64,000 nt of DNA from Cephalotus follicularis (GCA_001972305.1 BDDD01000045.1:307040-371039); one strand, 5' to 3'. Positions 32,575 through 46,600 are shown, counted from the first letter of the stretch. The notes: a model not told the origin generated them from the sequence alone. Translations and numbers: made by a program.

Positions 32575-32880
32575 CTCCCCTTAATGCTAGTCTCTTTAGG
32601 AATAAAGCATACTGGGCACGCGAGGTTATTATAAAGTCGGCCAGATTAACCCTCCCCTTAATGCTAGTCTCTTTAGGACAGGAGCATACTCGGTACTCGA
32701 GGTTTATATGAAGTCGGCATGATTAACCCTCCCATTAATGCTAGTCTCTTTAGGACAGGAGCATACTGGGTACTTGGGGTTTATATGAAGTCGGCCTGAT
32801 TAACCCTCCTCTTAATGCTAGTCTCTTTAGGACCGAAGCATACTGGGTACTTGGGGTTATTTAGAGTATCTCGCCAAGGC
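32575..32880. repeat. About 85-bp tandem repeats in the outer LTR
   Basis: The unit includes TTAATGCTAGTCTCTTTAGG and GCATACTGGGTACT; four copies. The matching region of the right LTR (54425-54790) has about five, so copy number changed after insertion. Confidence 0.85.
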
Positions 32881-33009
32881 TCAACAATGTCGAGCATAAT
32901 CTGAGACCCTATAGGTCTTTAACTATAAAACCCCTTTAGAAGGTTGGTATTGAAGACCATTTGTAGATAAAAGGATTCAGGGTTGAAAACATTGCGTTTT
33001 ACTGGAAAT

Positions 33010-33480
33010 AGGGCGCTAAGCACCGCGGTCTGACTTTGAGCTTTGATCTTTGAGCTCTGACCTCAGCCTTCAAGCTCTGATGTCTAAATTCGAGCTTTGA
33101 GCTCTGACCTTACCTATGGGGTCTACCTTCTAGCTTTGATGTTTGACTTCAAGTACCGAGGTTTGAATTCGAGCAGCTTTGAGCTCTGAGCTCTAACTCT
33201 GAGGTCTGACTTCAAGCACCGAGGTCTGACTTCAAGTACCGAGGTCTGACTTCAAGCTTTGAGCTATGACCTCTGACCTCTACCTCTGAGGTCTGCCTTC
33301 AAGTATCAAGGTCTGGCTTTGAGCTTGGAGCTCTACCTTTGTGCTCTGACCTTTACCTCTAAGGTCTGCCTTCAAGTACCGAGGTCTGACTTCGAGCTTT
33401 GAGCTCTGACCTCCACCTCTAAGGTCTGCCTTCAAGTACCGAGGTCTGGTTTCGAGCTTGGAGACTTGCCTTCAACTTCC
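33010..33480. repeat. Short GAGGTCTGACTTC/GAGCTCTGACCTC tandem repeats in the outer LTR
   Basis: A dense array of 13-20 bp words (GAGCTTTGAGCTCTGACC, GTACCGAGGTCTGACTTC). The array in the right LTR (54950-55310) is shorter. Confidence 0.85.
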
Positions 33481-34429
33481 CGAGCTCTGGAGTCAACAAT
33501 AACTCTAGACACTGAATGTTATCTCTTCAGCAAAGTGCCAACGCTCTAATCAAAGGCGTCAACAGTTTGTGGCCTTTGCAGAACATCGAAAATGACTGAT
33601 AATAGTTGCAGTTCAACCCAAACCATTTGAATCAGTTTAAAGACCGATCCAAAGAAATCTGTAACTTCCAATGGTCGATTATCAGTCGAAAACCACTTTA
33701 GATCTAAGATCCATACTCGTGGATCTGAAATCGACGGAGAGAAGAAATTGGGTCTAACCTCAAAATCTCCATTCTCTCACAGATTTCTATCTTAAACCGA
33801 TTCAATCTCTAACAACCATCCCAACACTCTCATCTAGCCTTGATCTATCAGTTCACAATAATACTATTCATTCAAGGCAGTTATATGCATGAATTCAAAG
33901 CATATATGTAGAACCTACCTCAAAAATGGTTGAGATGCAAATCTGGAATAGTTGGAGGTTGAATCCTCGATCTGATCCCTCTTTCAGGTTCTATACTCTG
34001 CAACGAGTCCAACATGCTCCAATCCGAGCTTTCTCTCTCTAACTCACCCTCTCACTGTGTCTCTCTAGAACACGAGGCATTGAAATGAGAAAATGAGAAT
34101 AGAAAGGGATGAACTGTCTATATATAAACTTTCTTTGGGTGAAAAACAAAAAACTTACCCTAGGTTCATTTGAACCCACACTATCGAGAAACAGCCATAA
34201 AAGGAAAATATGATAGTATCATATACATGCTGTGTCATTATACAATATCGTATATTACAACAGTACATATAAAACTCGGGGCTTACATCCTCCCCTCCTT
34301 AGAGAAATCTCTTCCCGAGATTCCTTAAGGTTAAAACAAGTGAGGCTACAATGCTCTCACATCTTCCCCACGTTCCCATGTAGCTTCTTCGAGTCCATGA
34401 TACTGCCATTATACTTTCACCAATGGAAT

Positions 34430-35524
34430 GGTCTTGCTTCTTAACTATTTGACTTGGCGATCAAGGATCTGGATAGGTGTTTCTTCAAAGCTCATATCCG
34501 TCCTCAACTCCAACGACTCTTACTATAGCACGTGAAAAGGATCTGGATGATTCTTTCTTAGCATTGAGATATGGAAGACATTATGCACTTCCGATAAGCT
34601 GGGTGGTAAGGCAAGTCTGTAGGCAAATGCACCTACTCTCTCGAGGATCTCAAAAGGTCCTATATACCGAGGGGCTAACTTCCCCTTCTTTTCGAACCTC
34701 ATGATTCCTTTGCTTGGTGAGACTTTGGGGAATACATGATCTCCCACTGAGAATTTCAACTCTCGCCTACGATGATCTGCATAACTCTTCTCTCTGCTTT
34801 GGGCTGTCAGAAGCCTTTCCCTGATAACTTTGGCTTTCTCCATTGTCTCTTGCATAAGTTTTGGCCCTAAAAGTCTCTTCTCACCTACCTCAAACCAACA
34901 AATTGGGGTTCTGCACTTCTGACCATAAAGAGCCTCAAACGGTGCCATTCCAATGCTGGAATGATAACTTTTGTTGTATGAGAACTCTACTAACGACATA
35001 TGTTCATCCGAACAGCCACCCCAATCAATCACGCATGCCCGAAGCATGTCTTCAAGAGTCTGAATAGTCCGCTTAGACTGACCGTCAATCTGGGGATGAA
35101 AAGCTATGCTGAAACTCAACTGGGTACCAAAAGTTGTCTGTAGTTTCTTTCAGAACCGCGCTGTAAACCGGGGTCCCAGTCAGACACAATGCTGATTGAT
35201 ACTCCATGAAGCCTAACAATCTCTCCAACATACAAGGATGCTAACCGTTCAAGAGAGTAAGTCATTTTGATCGCTAGGAAATGAGATGATTTGGAAAAGC
35301 GATCAACGATAACCCATCACGGTTAGTCCTTGACCTTGGCAACCCTATCACAAAATCCATCGAGATGTGTTCCTATTTCCACTGGGTAACTGGCAATGGT
35401 TGAAGCAATCCAGCTGGTCTCTGGTGTTCTGCCTTGACTTGTTGACATGTCAAACATGAAGAAACATACTCTGCTATCTCCCTTTTCATATTATTCAGCT
35501 TCAAATCTCGGTACATCTTGGTAC
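34430..35524 (-). mobile_element. Outer gypsy: integrase C-terminal part and chromodomain
   Basis: From right to left: a zinc-finger-side segment, then FHPQIDGQSKRTIQTLEDML, ALYGQKCRTPICW, KLAPRYIGPFEILERVG, VHNVFHISMLRK, and chromodomain-like words (ILDRQVK, LEEATWE) toward 34450. These define the chromovirus lineage. A solo LTR inserted at 35525 separates the upstream integrase and RNase H parts. Confidence 0.85.
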
Positions 35525-36479
35525 TGTAATACCCCGTACCTGTTTTTAGAGGATTTTATCTTAAGGCCTTGTTTGGCATGGAAAGGACTTAAGCGGGATT
35601 GTAATAAGTTAATTTTAACATGTGGACATGGTTATGTTTGGGTTATTATATTGTTTTAATGGATAGCTTCTTGAAGAAGCTTGTTGTTCCCAATGTTGCG
35701 TTGGGATAAGATTGTGGCAGTTGGTAAGTGGGCTGGCAGAGCCTTCTTGGTAAGTGGAGTTCGGCTTGAGAGAAGTAAGAAGTGAGAGAAAGAGCTGGTT
35801 TCTTCTTCTTCTTCTTCTTTCCCTTCTTCCGTGAGCGTTTTGGTTGCTCTCTTTGCTTTTGAGCTGTGAAGGTGAGCTCTCCTCTAACCTGGGTTATGTT
35901 GTGTGGTGGCATATTGCGCTGGGATCGAGGAGGAGGATGATAGCCTAGTTTGGCTGGTTGTGTTTTCTGTTCATGCATGTGTTATGTCTTCTTCTTGATC
36001 TGATATGTGTTAGTTTGCAGACGAGGAACCTGTTGATGTGACAGAGCACCTTGGGGTTGGTCGACAGTAGCTTGAGGCGATTTGTGAGTGGGACATTCTC
36101 TTCCTTCTTTTACTTGATATCTCGTGTGCCTGTTGGTATCTTCTGGTTTAACGTTTTTCTGTGGGAGTTGGATCCCTGTTACCCTTGTTTATGTTGTTAT
36201 CCTGTTCTTGGCAGAGCTTGAGAGCTCGGGTGGTTCTTGGGTTGAATGTATGTTGTTTCCTCTAAGATGTAGGATGCAATGGGATGTGCGGATGCAATGC
36301 ATGGGCTCGGTCGGTGGTAAAGGGTACGTCTGAGAACCAACTCTCCTTAGTATTCTCATTGTCTATGATGGGATGCTTTGGGGAACTGCCCCCGAGTTCC
36401 ATACCTGGATCTGCAGTGTACTATTGTCTATGATGGTATGCTACGTTGAGTGCAGGGGAGTACTCCGTTCCTTTCCATT

Positions 36480-36790
36480 TGTCCGGGGTTAGCGGGCAAG
36501 GCCCTGATAGATACTAGCGGATGAGGTCCGGATAGATTCTAGCTGGCAAGGCCCGGATAGGTGGTGTGTGAGTATGTGTTTGGCCTGGTATGGCGACAGA
36601 CCACGGATACTGTGGTGGATAGCGGGCAAGTCCCGGATAGATACTAGAGAACGAGGTCTGGATAGATCTTAGCAGGCGAGGCCTGGATAGATGTGTGTGT
36701 TTGCCTGGTATGGCTGTTGATACGTATGTTCTGCCTGGTATGGCGGTTGATGTGTATGTTTTACCTGGTATGGCGGCTGGCCACGGGATA
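36480..36790. repeat. GGCCCGGATAGATACTAG and GCCTGGTATGGCGG tandem repeats
   Basis: Two interleaved repeat units occur several times each, inside the solo LTR. Confidence 0.8.
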
Positions 36791-37554
36791 TTGTGGTGTT
36801 GTTCCTCTTTTCTTGTTTATCTTGGGCACAGTTGTTTTACTTGTGATGTTATCTTTTGTTGGAATCCCTCTATTTATTGATATTTGACTCTCTTTTCCTT
36901 TGGCAGACTCTGAGGAGTGGAGCCTTGTGATATTGCTGTTTGTGTTCCTTTGTTTATCCCCTGACTAGTTCTGTTTTGCCCAGTGTGGCTTGTTTATATT
37001 TTTTTTCCTTGTGCGTCCAGTGGTTGAGGATGCTTTGGAGAATGCTTGTTCTTGCTCGCTAGTCATTTGGACTAATCTCCTCCCAGTCGTTTTACAGAGG
37101 AAGCTGCGGTGGCTACCAGGGCAGTCCCTTGGGTTGATAAGGTAGTCTGCGGAGGATAAGCAGAGCTGCCGGTTTCACGGGCTCGTTCTTGTATGCATTC
37201 ATGGGGGCATATGGGTTTTTATTCTTTTGTTGTATGGTCCCCGGCCTGGGGAGGATATGTTATTCTTTTGTATGGGTCCTTGGCTTGTGAACAGGGGATG
37301 ATGTTTTGTGAACATGATATATATTCTTTTGAAATGATAATATGATGTGTTTTCTTGATGATTTGTTGTGTTTTATGATGAGAAATTCGTGTTTTCCCTT
37401 GAAACGTTATGTTACGCTTGTTTATCGAGAAGGTTACCCGAGGTCGGGCAGGTTGGGGGATCTCCCCGGGGTGGGGGTCAACCTGTGGGTTGGTGTCCTG
37501 ACCTCAGGGTTAGTGCTGGGATGGTTTATGTTGTGGTCTGGCTTTGTCGTCGGG

Positions 37555-37710
37555 CTCTGTCCGAGGAGAACATGTTGTCCGAGGAGACGTCCGAGGAGAA
37601 CGTGTTGTCCAGGGAGGACATGCCCAAGGAGGACATGCCCAGGGAGGCATGCCTGGGGAGGACGTCCAATGAGGACATGCCCGAGGACAGCTCGTCTGGG
37701 GAAGGCATGT
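37555..37710. repeat. Short CCGAGGAGAACGTGTTGTCC-type repeats
   Basis: Units such as CCGAGGAGAAC..TGTTGT and AGGACATGCCC recur. They produce open frames of 60-166 codons in several frames on both strands, none of them gene-like. Confidence 0.75.
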
Positions 37711-38114
37711 CTTAGGATGGAGGCCTGGCTTGTGTTTTGTCGTGTTGTGTTGAGTAGTGTTGGCATCCCCTGCCCGGGACTCCTGGCGAGACGTAGTGTT
37801 GCGTTCTCTGCCCTGGCTCCCTTCCTTGGCACGTTCCTTTAGTGGAACGGTGCATTTGGGCAGTGGCTGTTATGTTCCTTTAGTGCAACGGTGCGTTTGG
37901 CAGTGTTGTTGTGTCCTTTTAGTTAAACGGCGAGTTTTTGAAATGGTTTTAATGTAAGGCTTATTTACATTTTTGCCATTTCTTCTTTGTTTCTTCCCTG
38001 CCATGTGTTTGGGGGTGTTTTGCGCGGCGCTTTTGGCTTAGAGGAGATGGGAAATTCCTCCTTCCTGTCGGGCGGTTCGTCCGAGGTGGCTATCCTGAGG
38101 GACGGGTCGTCACA

Positions 38115-39857
38115 CTCCTGGGATGTATTGAGAAACTGGAGTGATGAGCCTATGACAAAAGCTCACCCTTCAGCTCTTCACTGCTGGGAACACAAACTCT
38201 GCACTGATATCTAATCAATCCATCACCACGAATAGAGAATTCGAGTTTTAACCCTCCTTGACCATCTAAAGCAATCTTAAGCAAGCTTCCATCCATACTC
38301 CGAGCTTCTCTGATCCTATTCAACAAACATGGGCGTGCTTGAATCTAGGCCACTGACAAGCAAGCTAATCGGTGACTCAAAGCGTCTGCAACTACATTAG
38401 CCTTGCCTAGATGGTACTGTATCTCACAGTTATAATCATTCAGCAACTCCATCCATCTTCTTTGCCTCATATTTAGGTATTTCTGGGAGAAAAGGTGCTT
38501 CAAACTTTTGTGATTTGTAAACACATCAAACCTCATGCCATACCAGTAGTGCCTCCATTTGCGTAGTGCAAAGATTATCGCTGCCAACTCGAGGTCGTGA
38601 GTTGGATAACTCTCTTCATAAGGCTTCAACTTCCTTGAGGCATAGGCGATCACCTTTCCATCCTACATCAAAACACATCCCAAGCCATTCCCTGACTCAT
38701 CACTGTATACAACAAAGCCTTCACTGCCCTCTGGCAAGGCCAAAATCGGTGCAGAAATCAAATAGTGTTTCAACTCCTGAAAACTCTGTTCACAACTATC
38801 ATCCCACGCAAACACTGTCTATTTCTGCAAAAATCGAGTCAAAGTCATAGCTATCCATGAAAATCCCTCGATAAAACAACAGTAATACCCCGCTAAGCCC
38901 AAGAAACTCCGGATTTCTATCACATTTATCGGTCATTTCCAGTCTTTTACTGCTTTTAATTTTGTTTGATCTATTGATAAACCGGCACTGGAGATAACGT
39001 GATCAAGAAAATCCACCTCTGACAGCCAAAACTCTCATTTGCTAAACTTGGCAAACAACAGGTGATCTCTCAAAACCTACAATGCCAAATGCAAATGCTC
39101 CCCATGTTCCTCCATAGACTTAGAATACACCAAGATATCATCAATGAAGACCACGATGAATTGGTCAACATACGGGCTAAACACCCTGTTCATCAGGCTC
39201 ATGAATGCGGCAGGGGCGTTGGTTACCCCAAACGGAATTACCACGAACTCATAGTGGCCATACCGTAACCTGAAGGCTGTCTTTCGAACATCTTATGCTC
39301 TAACTCTGAGCTGATGATATCCTGATCTCAAATACAACTTAGAGAACACTGAAGAACCTTTCAACTGATCAAAAAACTCATCGATATACGGCAGTGGGTA
39401 CTTGTTCTTAACAGTAACCCTATTAAGCTGCCGATAATCGATACAGATCCGCAAGAATCCATCCTTCTTCTTGACAAATAGGATAGATGCTCGCCACGGG
39501 GAAACACTCGGTCTGATGAATCCTCTATCAAGCAACTCCTGCAACTGAACTTTCAACTCTTTCTACTAGGGAGGTGCCATATGATAAGGAGCTCTTGATA
39601 TCAGTGTTGTCCCTGGCAGGAGATCTATAACAAACTCCGCATCTCTCTCAGGAGGTAAGGATGTCAACTCCTCGGGAAACACACCCGGATACTCACTGAC
39701 AACCGGGACATCCTCCAACCTCGGTACCCATCTCCTGCTATCTGTCACATGTGCTAGGTAACCATTTCAACCTTGTCTCATAAGCCTGTTAGCATGAATA
39801 TCATCTGACCTGACTGGTGCTCTAAGGTTCCAAAAAATTGGAACTGAGACTAGCCTG
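38115..39857 (-). mobile_element. Outer gypsy: reverse transcriptase and RNase H region
   Basis: RNase H lies at about 38345-38660 ([33 protein letters not shown]). Reverse transcriptase lies at about 38700-39560 ([20 protein letters not shown], and the catalytic FIDD at about 39125-39150). The RT start region VFPEELTSLPPERDAEF is at about 39640-39700. Confidence 0.88.
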
Positions 39858-41401
39858 TGTTTAGCTTAAAAATGTGTTCTTTTTACTGATTTATTTGTGA
39901 TATTTTAATGTTTGGAATGGACTACTTCGTTTGTTCTTAATTGGTTTTTAGGTACAAGAGAAAAAAGATTAAAGTGAAGAAAAACCAGTTGAAATTTACG
40001 CAAATTGAAGAGAAAATGATTAAAGCTTGAAGACTTGAAGAATTAAGCAAAACTATGCAGAAAACAGAGCTAAGTGTCGACGCCTGGACTTTAAGCGTCG
40101 ACGCTTACATACCAAGCGTCAACAGTTAAGGTTAAGCGTCAACGCCCTAGTACAGAAGTTAAAAAATTAAATGACACACTTTAAGCGTCGACGCATTGAT
40201 TCTGAGCGTCGACGCTCAACTCACATATTCTTAAGCGTTGACGCTTGATCAAATACCATCGACACTTAGCACTGAAGTGTGCTCAATAATGCGACGTTCA
40301 AGTCTACGCTTAGCGCTTCAACATTCAAAGCGTCAACGCAAAGCCCCAAACAGTCGACTCTTAAGATGAAAGCGTCGACGCTTACGACTAGCAGCAGAAT
40401 GTGGAAAGTTTTGATTTTTTTTCTAGTTTTGTAACTAGGTTATTTTATTTCCGTTTTTTAGACACTTTGTAAGTATAAATACATTATAGGACGGCCATAA
40501 ACAGTGTGTAGCATGTGTAGCCAACTTTCTTCTTCAATTCAGTTTTTAGTTTATTTACCATGTTTTGTAGCTAACTCTTAAGGTTTTTAGGGCAAGAACA
40601 AGCAATTAGATTGTATTGTTTCAACTCCATCAATAAAAATCCTTGAAGTTTTGATTTGTTCTTCAATTTTTTTGGCCTTCACACACACTTTGTCTGTCTG
40701 ATTAAAATCCACAAACATCTTGTCGGTGAATATGAAAGTTGTTGAATAAATGGTTTTTAACGCAATTAATGGAGCATACTCATACGGTTTGTCACGCTGA
40801 ACAAACTCCGTATAGACCTAGCATGTCTACTCATACGATTTGTCGCTGCTGCCACACTCTGTATCGACCTAGCATGACTACTAATACGATTTGTCATCAC
40901 AATCGTACTCCGCATCGACCTAGCTGCCATTGGTTACCAAGGTTTGAGAAATCAAGTAAGTGAGTTGTTCAATATAATCTATGGTGAGTTTCTATGCCCT
41001 AAAAACGACTTTAATTTGCATATTTTATTCCCTTTAATTTATTGCTTTGATAATTCATAGTTGCATGCGTTAAAAATTTGTTTCTTTTCCATCCAGTAAC
41101 TTAACCATCGACGCTTCTCTCGATAGCGTCGACGCTTTTCTATTTTGTTTACTTGCTTTCATGACATAACCATCGACGCCTTGTGACAAGCGTCGACGCT
41201 TTAGTGCCTTGTTTCAAATGTTTATTTTATTTTGCGTTTTTATTTTTTATTAGTAGTTTTTGATACGAGTCCTCTATTTTGCACACTATGCCTAGGTTAA
41301 ATAGATTAAAATTAATTTAACTTCATTTCCTAGTGTTCGACCCGTTACTGCACAACCGTGCACTTGCGGTATAAATTTAAAACATTCAAAATTCGTGAAC
41401 A
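39858..41401. mobile_element. Solo LTR, 1.54 kb, TSD GCCTG, inside the outer gypsy
   Basis: Starts TGTTTAGCTTAAAAATG and ends TTCGTGAACA. GCCTG flanks both ends (39853-39857 and 41402-41406). It carries many copies of a palindrome built on AAGCGTCGACGCTT (40075-40390, 41105-41205) and an end region (GTTCGACCCGTTACTG, GTGCACTTGCGGTATAAA) like that of some plant Tat/Athila-type LTRs. No coding sequence or primer site. The family is inferred only loosely. Confidence 0.85.
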
Positions 41402-43320
41402 GCCTGGCATCCTAAATGTTACGACCTTCCTATAACAATCTACATGAGCATAGTGTGCCGCTAACCAGTCCATCCCTAAGATTACATCCAGCTTATCCAT
41501 CGACAACGCTATAAGATATGCCATCAAAACACGGTCGATGATCTCTATGGCACAAGATTTACACACCCACTCGGAATACATAGGCTATCCTACTCGGGTG
41601 CTAACCTCCATTACAAAAGATAAGGGCTCGGGTTCCACCTGAATGTAACATAGAAAATGCATAGTAATGTATGAGTGAGATGAACCCGGATCTATAAGAG
41701 TCCGTGCCATATGCTGGGATATATAAATGGTACCTCCAATAACTAAAGCAGATCCCACTGCAGATCTCTAAGCCATGGCATAAACTCTAACATGCACGGT
41801 AGGTACCGATCCCATAGGCTGTTTAGCACGATCTCCTCACAGTGTAGGAGGTGAACTGATGCTAGGACGACCCTAGTATTTCTGTCCAGAACAACGGACC
41901 TGTTGGAAGCCTTCCTGAGATCGAGCCAAACTCTGCCTTGGCTGATTCCCTGAACCACACCTGCTACGAGGACACTCTACTACCATATGATCCATAGCTC
42001 CACAAACCATGAATTTGTTGGCCTTCCACCAACAATCATCTGAAGCATGATTAGTGCATTGACAATACACACACGGATCAAAAGGAACCTGACTACTATC
42101 ACTGGAAAGCCTAGAGTGACCTCCCTGTGATGACAACCTCCTCTGATGCCTCTGTCGAGAACTCTGGCCTCGCCTCTTCTATCGCGAACCTCAAAACTAT
42201 CCTCATAGTCCTAAGGAACCGAAGGGACTACCGATGCTTTGAGGAGTTCCACCCTGACTCGGGCTGTTGTTTCTTGACCTCTGGGATTTATTACTGCTCC
42301 CAGAACTCCTCCCCGACTGCCAATTTGATGAAGCAGGCCTGCTGCTACTAGATTGGATCATTAAATTACGCAGTTCTTCAGATACCGATTCAACTTCTCT
42401 GGCTCTGCTAGCCAACTCAAAAAAGGATCTCAATCATAGAGGCACTAGCTTTTACTTGATATCTGGTCTAAGCCTACCAAGAAACTTCTTGGCCTTCCTC
42501 GCTTCCGTACCAACCATGTGAGAAGCTATCCTCGCCAACTAAATAAACTTGACCTCGTACTGGGCCACTGTCATGCTGCCTTGTGTTAGGCCAAGAAATT
42601 CGGCTTCCTTTCTGTCAACCTCGTATTCGGGAGAGTATTTTTCATTGAACTCTGCTACAAACATATCCCAAGAATTTGCTATCCCTGATTCTTCCCAGGA
42701 GGTATCAACCATCCTCCACCAATGCTCTAGTTCACCTTGCAACATATAAGTGGCAAAAGAAACCTTTTGTGAGTCTAAACCTTCCAAGACCTTGAAGATT
42801 TTCTCTATTTGCATCAGCCATCTATCAGAGGCAACATCGTCAGAATCGCCTGTAAAATCTAGAGGATTTACCTATAAAAACCTGATCAAGGGATCCTCCC
42901 TGTGTGCAGTCCGATCAACTGGTCTCACTACTGCTTCTGCATGCCTAGCCAGACTTGCAGCTGGGGTTTTTTCTGCTACAGCCACTTGTCACTGCATAAA
43001 TTCATTCATTTGGGCCATCATGGCATGCATCTCCCTCAGATAATCTCTGGGCTCCTCTTGAGCAGGAGTAACAAATTCTACTTCTTGGGCCACATTCTCT
43101 TCTTCATGTTCTTCAATACCTCTATTGCCTCGGGTACGTCTAGTCGATAGCCCTACCCTAGCTCTTCTTGCAGTTTTTCCGTGATGACCTTCCATACCTA
43201 CCTTATACAAGAGAAAAGGGTCAATATCCACTCATCATATCCGTAACTCCAAAATAATTGAAGCAATCAATATTCTTATTCACAACAGTTAAATCCAAAA
43301 GCCAAGGATCCTATCCACAT
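41402..43320 (-). mobile_element. Outer gypsy: gag and protease region
   Basis: Protease-side segment KLDVILGMDWLAAHYAHVDC at about 41430-41510, zinc-knuckle-like CVYCQCTNHASDDCW and CGAMDHMVVECP at about 41950-42080, and the gag core GELEHWWRM, FNEKYSPEYEVDRKEAEFLG, GSMTVAQYE at about 42540-42810. An N-terminal gag segment lies near 43000-43230. Confidence 0.85.
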
Positions 43321-43623
43321 AGAGCGACTCTGATACCACCAAACTGTCATGCCCCGAATCATGAGGAAGACCCCACGGTCTGACACGTGACATGCCGTCC
43401 TTACAATCATTCATAACATCATCCAAAATCTGCTATAATTTAAAACTTAAATACATAATTATGCATGCGGAAGTAAACATTCAAAGTTTTACATGGATAA
43501 ACCCAAAATATATTTTCTTATATCTCAAGCCCTGCCACAAGTTGGCATGTCAAATATAACTAGAATACAATCATTCTTATACATTGAACATTCTTATACA
43601 AGGTAGGTCTAGAGGAACTGCAC

Positions 43624-46600
43624 TGTAACGACCCGCATTAATTTTGGGTAAATTGATGTTTGGGCCTGGGGGAATTTTTTTTTTCTTTTCTCCTTGGTTG
43701 TGGTTCGCTTGGGCCTTTCTCTTCTTGGATGGTATTACCTTGGTTTGGGCTTGGTGGAGGCCCAAGGTTATATGATGGATTAAGAGATAAGAGTTGTTTA
43801 GATGGTGTTGGGATATGTGCAAAGCTTGCCTAGGAAGCTTGATAGTTGACTTCGGCAGATATCATATCCATCTTTTCACGCCTGAAGAAGCATTTGGGAG
43901 AGTGAGCTTTCATCTTTCATCTTTCTTCTTCATCTTCTTCTAAAGCTTTGAGCGTTGTTTGAGGTTGGGCCTTTCTTTCACCCGTCTACGCGTCTAGCAG
44001 GTGAGTGTCCTCCTTAGTACGTTTTGGTGAGTCGCATGGTTGGTGCAGGCATGATCTTTGAGGCCGAGGAAGAGCTTCGCCTTGCTTTTCATGGATGTAT
44101 GTGGTTCATGCATAGCTTCAGTGATGTTGTTCGTGGTAGTTAAGCGTTGTTGTGTGATGGTCTTGCAGATGAAGATCTAGGCACGAAGCACGGGCAACAA
44201 GGAAGCTAGCTGAGGAAGCTACTGATACTAGTGGGTGGGATGTTCTTCTTTCTATCAATTGATAATTGAGAGTTTATTGTTTATATACCCTTCCATGATA
44301 TTATTATTTTTTACTAGGACTTCTTCTCCTGTCATCTTGTTGATATTGCATGTGAATACTTTGTTTTCGAGCTAACGGCTCAATGCCTGGGTTGATTTTG
44401 TTGTTTCCCATTTCTGTTTAAGTATTCATGCTTTATTTTATATCTTGTGTGGTTGTCCTCGGGTACTGGTTACTGGGTGCTGGTTACTTGGTTATGTATG
44501 CGATTGCCGGCACGAGATGGTATAAGTGGTGATACACTTACCTCTGAGCCGAGGTTCTCCTCTGATATCTCATCAAGGGTGGAGCTGAGCGGTGATTCGC
44601 GGGCCCCTTGGATGATACTAACGCTATGTGATTGCCGACGATGTATCGTCTCGATGGAGGTTCACCTGGTGTAGTTCTGAGCTCGTGATTGCCGACGGGG
44701 GTGGGCTTGCGTAGCCCCTCGATCGAGGTTCATGTAGTCAGGTGCGCCAACGTATGATTTGCTGGGGGAGGAGAGCTTGCATAGCCCTTCTACCGATGTT
44801 CATGCGGTGCTCTGGAAGTGGGTATCTATATGCGTATATGAGGGATGTGTTCAGTCCTGTAGCCCATGACCGCGTTGATAGAACGTCAACGGAGTTGTTA
44901 TTTATGCTGCCGAGGTGGTTCCGGATATGGAAGTGTGTGAGTTTGATGTGTGAATGTGCGTGTGTGGAATGTGCTTGTGATTGATACAGTACCAGTAGTC
45001 CCCTTGAGAATCGTTGATCCTTAGAGTTGATCTTTTGTTGATCCTTGGATCCCCGACACGTTCTGACATATAAACCGTTGTTTATCTTCTTTCCTTGAAA
45101 TCGGTCATTGAGTTGGTAGCTCTGACATCTCCTCAGGCTTTCCTTTTCATTGATATCCTTGTATATTTTCACCCCTGCCTGGTTTGTCGAGCAGTGGATA
45201 TGGGTTGTCCTTTGGCTTAGTTAGGATAGGGCACGTTCACCTTGACTCTTGGCACCCCGATGGAAGTGACTCGCCCAGGATACTCCTTGATCTTACTCAC
45301 TAGTCAGTTGGACTAGTCCCCTCTCAGTTTTGTGTGCAGAGGGAGCGGGGCAGCAGTGTTCTTGAGATCCACTAAGGACAGCTTGTTGAGAGAGGTAGAC
45401 GTCGGACGCAACACCTTAGGATGGCTCCTAGGCCACGAGCACCTTCCTGCATTTGGGGACATTCATGGGGTTTTTGTATAGATTTGTTGATGTCTATGTT
45501 TTGTAAAACCTTCTTTTATAAACATGTATATGATTCTTTGATGTTGTGCGTCCTTGGCGTTTTGCCCGGGACCGTGTATATAAAATTCTCTTGTTTTATA
45601 TACTTGTTGTTTGAGCTATTTTCCCTGCCCTGGCTTTGTTTTTGCTAAGTGTTTGGGTGTAGGGACGATGTATGAGTTCGGGGGTTGTTTGACCCTGGGC
45701 AGAGGAGCAGGTCTCCCCAGCCCTGGCCTTGGTGAAACTTCAGTGTTTCTCCATGGGCCTTTTTGTGTGTGGTACCTCTACTAAGATGCCAGGGGAGGGG
45801 TGGCTATGTTCATGTTTGGTCAATCCTTAGGTTGACTTCGCAGCTCGGGTTGGTTGACCCTAAGCTGGAGTCTGGTGGCGTCCCCGGGTGTTGTCCCCGG
45901 GTATACTGTAGGCGTTATGTCGGAGTTAGCAGTTTTCTTTAGTTTTGCCATTCCTCCCGACCTCGGACCAGCTCGGTCCCTGGAGATGTTTTTATGGGTG
46001 ACCCTTGGTGGATCCCCTGGGTACCTGGCCGGGGTGAGATTTCATCTCCGTTGTGTAGTTCGAGCGTTGGTGGGACCTTGGGTAGTGGTCCCAATGCTTG
46101 GTGTTTGTCCCCGGGCCCTTGTGTTTATCCCAGGCTTAGCCTTTGTTAAGTGTTGTTGTTTTCTTATGGCCGGACATATCCTTGTTTTTATGGGTCATGC
46201 CCGGGGAGGTCGTCCAATGAGGACATGCCTGAGGATGGCTCGTCCTAGGAAGGCATGTCTTAGGATAGGGCGCAGGCCTGGCGCGTGTTACGTCTTGTTG
46301 TGTTTGTTCCCTTTAGTTAAATGGTGCGTTTGCTAAGTGGGTGTTGTGCGGGCTTCGTTTAGTTAAACGGTGAGTTGTGGGAATAGTTTAAGTAAGGGTT
46401 ATTTTATGGTTTTACCCTTCCTTCTTTGTTCCTTCTTGCTGGGCATATACTTGTTTGTATGCCTTGGGTACGTTTGGCCTGGGGAGCGTGGCTCTCCTCG
46501 GCAGCGCATTTTTAACGTCTGCCCTGGCCTTAGCGTTAGCCTTTGTTGTTTGTTAGTGTTTGGTTAGGGATCCAGGTGAGGGATCCTTCCACCTGGCACG

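Larger units (their letters stand above)
31785..34287 (-). repeat. Left (3') LTR of the outer gypsy element
   Basis: The + strand starts TGTCACGCCCCGAACC and ends GGGGCTTACA (2,503 bp). It contains the hairpin block at 32148-32174, two tandem arrays (32575-32880 and 33010-33480) and, in its own sense, a TATA box (near 34118-34130). Confidence 0.92.
35525..38114 (+). mobile_element. Solo LTR, about 2.6 kb, inside the outer gypsy integrase
   Basis: Starts TGTAATACCCCGTACC and ends near GGGTCGTCACA. The flanks are parts of one integrase coding stretch (CATCTTGGTACT left, ACTCCTGGGATG right), so the insertion is clear although the target-site duplication is not clean. It shares words with the LTRs of 43624-53930, for example GTCCAATGAGGACATGCC and AGGCATGTCTTAGGAT, so it is a related family. 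It contains GGATAGATACTAGCGG repeats at 36480-36700. The long open frames in its GC-rich part are not genes. Confidence 0.8.

Noticed and set aside
33010-33480. Regular short repeats resembling a CRISPR array
   Set aside because: Units vary, spacers are absent, the array lies inside a plant LTR and recurs in the partner LTR.
37342-37842. Long open frames on both strands (up to 166 codons)
   Set aside because: They lie in GC-rich tandem repeats of a solo LTR, overlap in several frames, and resemble no protein.
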